From positions 47,517,893 to 47,581,892 of the forward strand of contig CM068544.1 of the NCBI GenBank assembly GCA_035048495.1: a stretch of DNA of 64,000 nt. The letters are read 5' to 3'. The position numbers and the translations under genes are program-made. Position 1 is the first letter of the stretch. Every line of letters starts with the position of its first letter. Origin of the DNA: Euptelea pleiosperma (Eukaryota > Streptophyta > Magnoliopsida > Ranunculales > Eupteleaceae). The notes beneath the pieces were generated by a model, which searched no databases, was not told where the DNA came from, and saw nothing but the letters and a program-made list of their open reading frames with translations. This document shows positions 13,301 to 25,300 of the stretch, in pieces.

Positions 13301-16300
13301 ATACAAAATATAAAAAATAAATAAAAGATCTCACTTTCAATTTGTTGATGATACCATACTTCGCGTGTGAGTTGCCGCTTTGTGATTTTGATAATGCGCA
13401 TGAAGTAGGTTAAGTTTGGTGTTTAGGGAGAGACCGCCTTTAGATGTTTATCAGAGGGAGATGTGAGATGAACAATTAGTTCCTAGATTAGTTCTTTATA
13501 GTTATTTTAAAGTTCACCCTTTGATATGTTTGAAATATGACATTTCAACCTCTTCTAGATCACTAAAACCTTCCAGTTTGTCAGTTGAACTTGATATAAT
13601 CCATGATTCATCTTGAAGTTGATATGCAGTACAGTGAGTGCTTGCTTTCAATCATTTTAATGTGTTCTAGACTTTTGAAATTAATCCTAATCTACAATGA
13701 ACAAGGGAAGATTTGAATAATAAGAAGAATAAACAATAAGAAATCTCAATTTTAGGGCGTAAAAAAGAGAAGAAGAACTTATTCAATTTTAGAACTCAAA
13801 TTCAATAAAAAGTCACTACTCATGTCACCATTCACACTCCCATTTATATAGAGGTTCTCTCCTCTCAAATTTCAACCTTAAACAAAAAGCACTAAATAAC
13901 CTACTCCTAAAACTCTTTGACATAACTTACTAACACAAAATAAAAATAAAATAAGGCTTCTAATATAAGTAGGACTTTCTAAAAGATAAAATAAAATAAA
14001 CCCAAACAAATTAGAACTTTCTGTACTCTATTAACCCCTCTAAGACTAATCTCAACCATCAATTTAGAACCCTAGAGAACAACTAAAATTAGAAAATAAG
14101 TGTGTTGTATCAGATACTATGTTTTCTGAGTTTAATAGTCCAAAAACAGAGTACACTCCAGTTCCTTATTTCCTAGTTTTCCTGTCATTCTTTTTCGAAG
14201 CCCTTTTAGGTCCATTGAACAACCCTGAACTGAGATATAGCTCTTAAAAAACAGCTTGTTCTGCTGGACTTTTTTTTTGGTATTGCAGCTGCATCACAAA
14301 TATAAGCAGTGAAGCTTCTGTTTCGATTTTCGAAAGGGTACAGCTGTGCATTTATTAATGTAGTTGTTTGATGCCTGCAGTGGCGTGATCGATTGGTTAG
14401 TGCTTTGAAAGAAATGGAAGCTGGAGAGTTGGCAGAACAAGTTGTTCGCCAAGTTGTGACGATTACTGGAAATATGGAAGATGGAGCAGGCGAGTCACAT
14501 CCTACTAAGGTATTCTTCTTATCTGTTTCAATCTAATATTATCAATTTTTATCTATGTATTTTTTTAACTTTATTTTTTTTTGGTTTGGTAAGCTTGGAT
14601 TGAACCTTGACCTCATGGTTGTGGTGCATTACTTCAACCAATTGAGCTATGGGCTCGAGCCCTTTTTATCACATTAACCTACCCTGATAAAATTAAAATT
14701 ACTTTTATATAAAAAATTAATTAAAATTTAATCGAGTTAAGATTTTCCGATATGCATACACATATTGTGTATGTGAATTTTTGGAGCTTTGTGACAATGA
14801 TGCGATACATTTTACAGGAAGAGAAGCCTTTAATGAAAGCATGTGATGCAGTACAGGTTGACTCAGGGAGGAAGAGATCTGTATTTCAAGAGATTGGTGA
14901 TCTGGTTGAAGATGATGACATGCCGGAAAACGGGCCAGAATAACACCTATTGTCTCAGAAGGGTCAGACAAGGACAGGAATCCTATTTCAAGTCAGAGTA
15001 GCCTTTCTTTGATTGGATCAACATCCTCCACTGGAGATGGAGATACTGGACCTGTGCAGCAACTTGTTGCTATGTTTGGTGCATTGGTTGCTCAAGGTGA
15101 CAAAGCTGTCGGGTCTTTGGAGATTTTAATTTCAAGCATATCTGCTGATTTGCTAGCTGAAGTAGTTATGGCTAATATGCGACATCTTCCTCCCACTCGT
15201 CCTAAAGCTGAGGGAGATGAAGAAACGACACTGAACATGAGTTCTCTATCAAGCATAGTTGGCAGCAATACTCCTGCTATCCAGCCTTCATCATTTATAT
15301 CAGATGTACCTTCGCTTTCTAGTATGTTTCCGCAGATAGCATCACTGTTGGATGCTCAACCGTCAGCATCACATGATGTCACTGTATGATGATTTCTTCA
15401 ACTCCAGCACATTTTTTTTTTCTTTTTTAAAATTGGAATTGATGATTTTTCTGTTTCTGCTTTACTGATTTGTACGTCTTTGCCTGTCCCTATTAAGTTC
15501 AAACTGGTTTGCTTTTGAGTCCTGGCATACTGAGAGCTGTTTTTTTCCTCAAAAACTGCAGAAACATCATTTGGGGGATGAACAAGCAGTGACCATGTCT
15601 GATACTGGTTCAATGCGTGCTAGCATAAATGACATTACTGAAGAAATGGTCTCTAGTGGTGTTCCTGTTCCTTCAAGTGTTATTGTTTCTCCTGGAATGG
15701 AGAATGGCAATTCAGCTATTCCATCAGAAATACATGATGTGGGTAGTCTAGAGAGTGAGATACCTGGTCTGGATTCCACTGTCTGTAATGATGGAATGCC
15801 AGAAACATTGGATTCTTCTCATCTGGCATCTGATGATTTACAAGGGGCAAATCAGGAGCAAATTACAAGTTTGGATAGAAGGTTTCCACTGGATTTTCCT
15901 TCATCTGGTTCCACGCCAACTGAGAGGTCTGAGGAACTTAGCCCAAAAGTAGCTGTTTCAGATGCCAACAGTGTGGCTTCTACAACAACTGTTGTTTTAT
16001 CCAGCCAATATAACCTTCCGAAGATGTCAGCACCCATTGTCAATCTTACTGATGAACAAAAGGATCATCTACAAAAATCAGCTTTTATGCGCATCATTGA
16101 GGCTTACAAGCAAATATCAGTAGCAGGAGGCTCACATGTGCGCTTTTCTTTGCTTGCTTATTTGGGAGTGGAGGTAATAATTGTGAAGGAATCTACTATC
16201 CTTTGGAATTCTTGTTATAATGAACATAATATTTAATGACGTCTAGGTTTACTTAGTTGATTAGTCCTGATAAATGCTTTAGTTTCTCTATTCTTAATTT

Positions 16301-19300
16301 TGAATATTTAGCTTTTGCTTGGGCTTTTGTGTTAAGGAAGATCCCCATAGAAATCCTGTGTTTTGCTTCTGTCACACCTTTTATTTACATGTTCCTACGA
16401 CAGTGGCTGCATTGTCCTGAACTCCTGATAAAGTCAAATTTTTTATCTGAAATGTTATTTTGGGGAAGAAGGTTCCTCGTCAAACATTGAGCTCTTCATT
16501 TCCATGGGGAGCTATTTTCAGGAGAGGTTAAATTGTTGGCGTCGTGATTGAGGATGCCTTCATGTTTTGTCATTTTTGTTCTTTGCTTCTTTTCTTTTTA
16601 TTGCAAATATATGCTGTCTATTGTGCCTACTGATTATGGAAGGCTTAGTCTCTTTTATGCAATATCACCTGCAGTCATGCACGCTCATTCTCAATATTAT
16701 GAGACAACATTAGAATTCTGTTGTGATGAGCATTTACGTATTTGACACGTGTTCTTGATTGATATGTTTATTCTCTTTTCTATTAATATACATTATATAC
16801 TATTATTTAATAGTTCCTTTTTTCTCTCTCTTTGTTTAATGCTTTACCTCTGTGCTATGTAACAATGACGCTGCACTTTTAGGTTTTTTTTGCCGTGTTG
16901 GACACGTATATGCATGTCGACACATCCCAACATATCCTGACACGTATGTACAGCAATGCCACCCTTTATTTTAATGGTTTTTATTAAAAAAATGAATTCT
17001 AATGGAGGGTTGGTGTGTTCCATCCTTTGTTAAGTTAAACACAGCTATAGTTGTTTGATAGTCTTCCCTCTTATAAATCTACTTGTATTTATTATGTTAT
17101 AGGATAGCTCAATGGCGTATGGAAATTTACTTTTTTTTTACTTTTCATATATTTTTCCCTTTATTAAAAGAACTTTTGATTTAAATATAACTAAAATATT
17201 ATATTATAATACACGTGTACGGACATGTCTGTGTGTTGGGCTTCTTAAAGGCACTTATCAGACACCTCGTATGTGTGTCGGACACTAACACATATGTCAT
17301 TGATACATATAGCTCACGGGTTATGTTGTTCATTGGTTGCATGCTATGTCCAATGTGCGTGTTTATGTACACATATTGATAGGTAGATACATAATATCCA
17401 CCCATCCATATAAACACACACTTGTGTACTAAAACACACTATCTATGCGTATTTATGGCTTAATATCCTGTTTGTGTTCTAATGTCTCTTATCTATTGCA
17501 TGGCTTCTTTAATGTAGGAATCTCAATTCAGTGTTTCTTATTTACTCAACATTTTAAGTCTCTTTTTTGCAGTATCCATTGGAGTTAGACCCATGGAAGC
17601 TTCTTCAAAAGCATATACTATCAGATTATTTGAACCACGAGGTAAATGAATACTCCAAGTTGACTTTGATGCTCAAGTTGCTTCTACTTATTAACTAGCC
17701 CTTTTTTATAAAGCTATTAATACCACATTTGCTTTGCTTGTGGGAAAAGAGGTACATGATTGCATGCATATTAGCATGCTCCTTGGTATTTCTTTTAGAT
17801 GCAAAGTGTAGCTGTAGATTAAAATATGACTTATAGGGATGTTCATTTTCTTTTTTTGCTTTTTGAAACCATGATTGATACCAATGTTCCTAAATGTGGA
17901 GGTGTGGGGCAAGGCACTTCAATGGGCTAAAGTGTGAGACGTAATCTCCAAGGTGTGGAGCGCACGCCTCACAAGCATTAAAAGAAAAGTAAATTAATAA
18001 TGTGATAAGTTCAACAAAAAGAAAAACTTAGGAAAATTTATGGAAAAAACGCTAATATGGGAAAAGGGGGGGGGGGGGGGGGCTTGGGCTTGATTTTAGG
18101 GTCGGTAATTGAACGGGCTAGGCACTAGGCCCGATGGACTCTTATTATATAATTACATTAGGCACAATAATTTAGCCCGGCTTGGTTCGTTATGAGATAG
18201 GAAACCCACATCTCTTAACCCCCTTAAGAAGCGTTCCCCGAGCTTTTGCTTAGAGTGAAATAGAACAAGAAAAGGTTATCTCGTATTATCCGGACCTTCA
18301 CACCAGCTACCACTTTCCAAATCTTATTTGACCACCCTTGAATGTTTACGAGTTTCCATCTCATCCCCGTCAAAATGCCCGACCAGACAAGATTTCAGAA
18401 ACTGAAGCCTCTCCTCCACCTCTCTAACATCTACTGTTACAAACATACTAGAATTGCAGGCGCGAATATTACATCCCCCACCATCAAGTTATTTCTGAAG
18501 CTCAGCAACCTTCTTATAACTCTTCCCAGAGCACAACATAGACGAAAATCTCCGGATTGATGATCTTGTCTCTGGAGAAAGATGGACAACTTCTCTCCTA
18601 CTCATCCGTGGATAATACATCAACTCTAGATCAGTTGTAATGCAGGTGCCAGATGTTTACCCTTTATTTTATTGACATTGCTTGAACTGCATGTCACCAA
18701 ATTTTATTCCACTAATGTACGATGGCCCCATTTGATCAACAATATCTGTAGGATGGGTACTTGACACGTCAACAAAAATGCATGAACTGGCTCTACTTCA
18801 AAATTATGGCGGTGATTCTCTGATAGGATCTAGGGTCTTCCATAGTAACCTACTTCAAAATTATGGCGGTGATTCTCCTCTACAGGAAAATTAATGGGGT
18901 TAGAGACAAGAAATTTTATAACCTTGAGAAGATCTAGTGTGTGCTTTGATGGATAAAGATCCCTTCTGTTGACCTCATTGTTGTGTTGGCTGTTGGGGAA
19001 CCAACTGATAAATGGCAATGGCACTAAGTGGAAATTTGAGGTGCACTCTGACATGCTTTACTTGTAGCTTGGATTTTTTTTTCCCTCTATTTTCTTACAA
19101 GGACCTACTTAATATTAGCTTGCTTCACTGGCGGATGTCTATGATTTTTGACATTCTGTCACAAAAAACAGTGATCAAGTTGTCTGTATTTATAGGGATG
19201 AACAACACATGATTGCTTAGCAAGCTTGGATATTCCTTTTATTTAGGACTTCATCTTCTGTTTCCTCTTTAATGCTGTTTCTTGCAAGTAATTGTGTAGT

Positions 19301-22300
19301 GCTTGTCACATCTGAAGCTTGGTATGTTGTTGGTGTTATTATCAGAATTCTGTGAATCCCTGATTTTAAAGAAGTATTATCAATTACTAAGTTCACTATA
19401 AAATATCGAGCACGTTCTATTAACATTTAGTTTGGCAGAAATTTTATAATGCAAGGTGCATCATCTTCATCTTGTTTAGTGCTAGTGGTTGGTGAGTTAG
19501 TAAAAGAATGGGGTTTACTAACCTTCTCACATTTATTATGTTAAATTCATATTAGCTGACATTAGTTATTGGATCTCTTCAGGGACACGAGTTGACATTA
19601 CGTGTCCTCTACAGGTTATTTGGAGAGGCAGAACAGGAACACGACTTCTTCTCGTCTACGACTGCTACTTCAGTATATGAATCATTTCTTTTGACAGTGG
19701 TGTGTATTCATCCTTCCGTTCTCATTTTTGATAGTCCTTTTGTGAGTGTAAAATGTTTCTAAGACAAAATCACTTACGTAGGCTGAAACGCTTCGAGACT
19801 CTTTTCCAGCTTCAGACAAATCTCTAAGTAGATTGTTTGGTGAAGTTCCTTATCTGCCAAAGACAGCTTTTAAATTGTTGGAATGCTTGTGCTCTCCTAG
19901 AAACAATGAAAAAGTTGACAAGGAATTACAAGGCGGTGATCGAGTTACTCAGGGCCTCAGTGCTGTATGGAGCCTAATTTTGCTGAGGCCTTCAATTCGA
20001 GATGTTTCCTTGAAGATTGCTTTACAGGTTTTCATTTTTCCCTTTCGTTTTCTTATTTCTGGTAAATTGATAACTCTGGATGGAAGTATTCTTAAATACA
20101 TCTACTAAACACAACTGTCAATTCGAGATGTTTTCTTGAAGATTGCTTTACAGATTTTCATTTTTTCCTCTTCGTTTTCTCATTTCTGGTAAATTGATAA
20201 CTCTGGATGGAAGTATTCTTATATACATATACTAAACACGACTGTTATTATATCTTGTTTCCTTCAACTGCGCTAAATGTAGAGGGCCATATCTCTAATT
20301 TCTCCTTATATTGAAACTTAAGATAATAATTTGAATTTGACATTTTTCTTGTCAATAAATTATCCTTACCCTAAAATATTGTTATGTAATCTTTGTTTCC
20401 CTTCTTTTTTTTTTTTTTTTGATCGGTAAATATTTGTGGGAAGAACGGGATTTTCTTTCTTTCTTGATCTATGAGAGAGATAAAAAATCATGGTGGTGCA
20501 TGAGCTAATAGTTGCTGAATCGTTTATTTACAGTTTCCCACACCATGCAGGAAGTATTTATCGTGCTAGTAAAATTTTATTGACTCTCAAGTTACATCCT
20601 ATATGCATCATGTTTCCTTTTGCTAGACAGGTTAAGTTGCTAAATGCTAAGTATTAAGCTTCAAATCTAAGTGTAACGTGAGTTGGATTTTACTAATCAG
20701 TGGTTTTGACATGCAAATTGGATGCAATCTTTCACATGAGATTTTTGTAGGCAATTTCCATGTCTCTCCCATTGCATATTGGAACAGATTGAAACTTGAG
20801 AAACCACTTAAAGACAATATGACTTTTGGCAGTGGGAACTACAGATGTAGGTGAGAGTCTCAGTGGCAGGATAGGAGGCCCGTCTGAAGATGAATTATAG
20901 TCCTTTAAATGGTTTCTGTTTCAAAGTTCCAAATGAAGAAACTACTGTTTGAACAGGAAGTTTGATTTTGTGATTTTTTTTAGAAGTCAAAATTTAGTAT
21001 GATTTAACCAAGGAAATTTTAGAAATTGCCAATCAAACTCTTTTACGAATTTCCCGAAAAACGAAAATGATTGTTTCAAGAAGAATTACTCACAGATTTC
21101 TGTTCCAGAAGCGAATCATCTAGAGCCTAAAGGAGTTCTTGCCAGAGGGCAGCGACTCCAACAAAGATAGTGAGGGTAAGAGCTATAGTCTACAACATTT
21201 CACTGGGAATTGAATTGCTAAACAAAGCAGATCAAGAGGTAAAGACTACAAAATTCAGATATAAAAATGACATGCAACAAGAAAGATGGGAAAGCAGAGG
21301 TGCTATCCTCAGGGTTTCAGATCTAACCTTAACAAAATTTAGGGGTTAATCTGGAATTTAACTCATTTTGATAATTTTTGACTGATTATGAAGTACAAGA
21401 ATGTAAGACCTAGATCTTTCCATGGAACATGACATCTTTCCCAGTTGAAGTTATCTACATGAAAGTATTATGCATTTGTTTTTGAACCATAACAATTCTA
21501 AGGGCATTCATACTTCTCATTTGAAAGTGAAAACAAATTGCTTCTCTTTCTAACTAGATATCTATGCAAGTTGTAGATCCTTTTGTTTTTTACCTCGAAT
21601 GTTTTCTTTAGTCTTTCATATTGACTTGGATTTCTTTTTTGACCTCTCAATAGAGTGCAGTTCATCAATTGGAAGAAGTACGGATGAAGGCGATACGCCT
21701 GGTAATCCCATACACAACTCGTGCTTGAAAAATTGGAGTCAGACATTTGCCATCTTTAGCTGTACCATTTATGGTCATTGCTGGCTTTTTCAGGTAGCAA
21801 ACAAACTTTATCCTATATCATGCATTGCTCAACAAATAGAAGATTTTGCGAGTGAAATGCTGCTCTCAGTAATGAACAGTCGTGCTACTGAGGGAATGGA
21901 TGCTGAAGGATCAACTACTGAACTGCAAAAGGTATTGGTTTTGTGCTTGCATGAAGCAAACAGTCCTTTTGCAGCCACTGGCATTAATATTGATCATTTT
22001 AAGGTTTATACGCTGTCATGATTTACTATTGGAATATGCCTTAAAGGAGAAAGTAATTAAACCTTGATGCTTGAAATAAAAACTTAGTGCAGGAGGTTGA
22101 AAAGAAAAGTAAAGATGATCGGATTAGGATCTTTGATGCTAGGTCTGAAATGTTAATAGGCGCAAAGAAGTTATGTAGGGACCAGTATCTAGAGGTTGAA
22201 AAGATGCTTAAAGTTTAGAACTTCAGATGAAAGTGGTAAAGTATGTCTTTTGAGAGTACCTTACCAAGTTTTGGTGATGCTTGTAGTCTGGTCCACTCCG

Positions 22301-25300
22301 TTGTCTCATTGATGGAGGAACTGAAGAAGTAAACTTGCACGCTTTCTGGGAATTACAGCTCAATGATATCTCAACTTCGTGCTCTTAAGCAAATGGTGCT
22401 GGAGAATCATCAATGTTGATTCTGAGTTTTGCTTTGGGTTCTTTAGGCTAAATATGAGCAGTCTGGCTTTACAAAAAGTGGCAATGTAAAATAGTTAAGA
22501 GCTGTGTTTTTAAACGCCAAGGCGTGAGCGAGGCGCTTTTCTAGCCAAAGCCTTGAGGCGTAAGGCGTAAGCCTCATGCGCACACATTTTTCTGGTAGAT
22601 AAGTATTTAAATCTAAATAAATGTAGCAAAAATTCTAAAAACAAAGCATATTTCCAATTCTAAGTTCCAAGTTCCAACCACTCTAACAAAAAAGCAGAAC
22701 ACCAATCAAAGACTCCATATTATACTAAATTAAATGCATCCTCATCAATTATATAAACAACATCCACTTCTTGATAGTCCAAGTTGAAATTCTCCTCTTT
22801 ATCATCAATCAATTGTAGATCAATCGATGTTGGGTCCCTTTTTAATATAAAACTTAGGGTCTTTTATTTTTATGCTGGGTCCCTTCGACACCTATTTTTT
22901 TTTAATATATTGACATTTTTTTTTTTAATTTTTTTAAAGTTAAAACAGCATGCAAAAAAATAGTACATCTAAGGTGTACGCCCAGTCCAAGAGGCGTTGA
23001 CGAGGCGTACGCCTCACTGAGAGGCGTAAGCCTCGTCGATGCCTCTTGGACTGAGGCGTACGCCTTTTGATTGAGCCTCAAGGCGTTTTTGAAGAGCTTT
23101 GCCCCGAGGCGCACCTCGAAAAGTTGTTAAGAGTTTGAAGTTTGGATTTGTATCTTTCTACCACAAGTAGAGGTTTTGGTTGGGAAATACTAGTGGACCT
23201 TATTCTATGTGCGCATGTTACAGAGATACATCTTTTGCTGCTCACCTTGTGTCTGTATCTTCTATCAAATGTAAAGAGTTTTGGGTGGGAATGCCAGCGG
23301 ACCTTGTTATGCCTGGACAATGTGACAGAGATGCACCTCTATCTGCTTGTCTGTGGCAGCCGCCAACTAATAATAGCTAGATCCCCTAGCTGTAAGAAAT
23401 TCTGATTGTGATAGGCTTTGGAGGACAACATGCACATTCAACTTGAGTTGGGCAAGATACTCATTAGCGATATTCTGAATCGTGAGCCATGAGGAGCGCA
23501 CTAACAGTGTGCACAAGAGGTGCCAAGAGGCATTAATTTTTTTTTTTGCGTACACCTTTTTTGTAATGTCTCAGTTGGTGAGGCATATTTCCCAAGAGCG
23601 CATACACTTTATAAGTGCCTCAGGGTGTTTTGGCAATGCCTTGCCTCGACACGTACACCATAAATAGTCAAATTCCCTTGGAAACACTGACGAAGGGAGG
23701 CTCTTCCCCAGCTGCTAAACATGCCCATATTGATCAAGCAATCATGCATTTTTTTTTCTTCTTTTGACACGGAAGAGGAGCTGCAATTCTTCAGTATGGA
23801 ACCAGTTTTTCAACAAGAATGTTTTATGTTATGGTCCATTTGGTTGGGATTGGTTGATTTTTCCACAGATGGTTGGGATAGTTATAAATGAAAAGGTCAA
23901 ATAATTCTTGGGCTGGGAAGTGACTAAGGCCCTAGAAAAGCCAAGATGTGAGATAATTGAAGTATCTGCCTTAAAATTAAGTTTCTTCCCTCTAAATAAG
24001 GTAGGGTGTGAAGTGAACACTGTGATTTGAAAAGTCAAGTCAGGGTAAATCTTATCTGAATGCCCTATAAACGAAGACAAAGCACGATAGAATTTGATCC
24101 TCTCAAGACTTTGAAAAATTAGCAGTTTCAAACTTAGTTTTCGGCTCATGTGATTGTTAACTGATTAAAATATTAAATTTTTTCCAACTTCCAACTGCTA
24201 ATCCAATGATACTCTGTTTTGTGTGGCTTTTTATACAGCGTGTATTCGGGTTCCAATAGATTCATGTTTGTAATTTGGGACCTAGTGATAAACTGAAAAT
24301 TTGGAAGACTTTCCAACATCTAAGTGTTAATCCAATGACATTGTATTGCATATCTTAAAATAGCATGTATTCTTGTTCATTTGATTCAGGGTTTGGGTAA
24401 GAAGTTCTAAATTCTTGACGTGTTGTAATTTCATTAACAAACTGAAGCAATTCATGAATCAGATCAAAGTATTGTCAACGGTTCCTATCATGTCATAATA
24501 TTTATCCAGTGGCCTCAAATGAACATCTTGGAACATGATAGATGTCATAACAAGTTTTACCATGAACTGATTAAAGTGCACAACATCTCTGAGATTCATG
24601 TTTTCCTTGAGAAGAGATTTTCCTGAGTTTCAAATTAGCTCTATTTCCCCAAAACAATTGACTTACTGGGAAAGACATGAAGTAGAGATGGGTGAGTGGC
24701 AAGACTACTAAAGACAAAATTAGAAATTAATGCTTGAGGGCACCTAGGAGTAGCTTCTGCAGTGCTGCAGGTTGAAGGTCCAAAAAGAGGAGCTGAAGAT
24801 CAAAAAGGATGTGGATCGAGTTAGTTGGAAATGATTTGAAGTTAATGAAGGATCTGATTCTTGCATAGAATGGAATGGCGGAACTGGATTCATGTAGCTG
24901 ACCAAATAGTTGTGCCGAGGCTTTGATGATGATGATGAATCAGTTGCAGTAGAAGAAGACTCTTTCTATTCAATAAATTCAGTAAAATATAAGACTGTAT
25001 TAGGGTTGGTTACCCGCTCCTATATATAGATCTTTACAATAAAAACTGAAGGAAAAAAAATTCTCTACCTTTACGTTTAAGTAATTCTAATCCAACTATG
25101 ACTTCAAATTAGAAACTAGATGCAAAAAATAGACCTACTAATATAAACTGAAATTAATAAAAACTATATAATAATGTCCACTAGGCTTGGCCGACCGACT
25201 CCTCCATGTGGGCCCCCTTGGTGAAAGTCAACACTTTGATTTTGACCGGAAACCTTAATATGCAGTCTTAAAAAACCAGTCTTCACACAATTAATTGATA

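Noticed and set aside
14897..14958. A 62-base intron explaining the symplekin exon 8 frameshift
   Set aside because: Phase fits and the acceptor looks good, but the donor (GGTGATC) is weak, the length is at the lower limit for plants and it would remove residues conserved in relatives. Kept only as an alternative.
22093..22440. A gene fragment with [24 protein letters not shown] sequence
   Set aside because: Looks coding-like for about 40 codons but ends in stops, and I could not assign it to any family; it may be a pseudogene fragment.
23142..23405. Two overlapping open frames with internally similar halves
   Set aside because: The halves share short words only, no family is recognisable, and both frames are interrupted.
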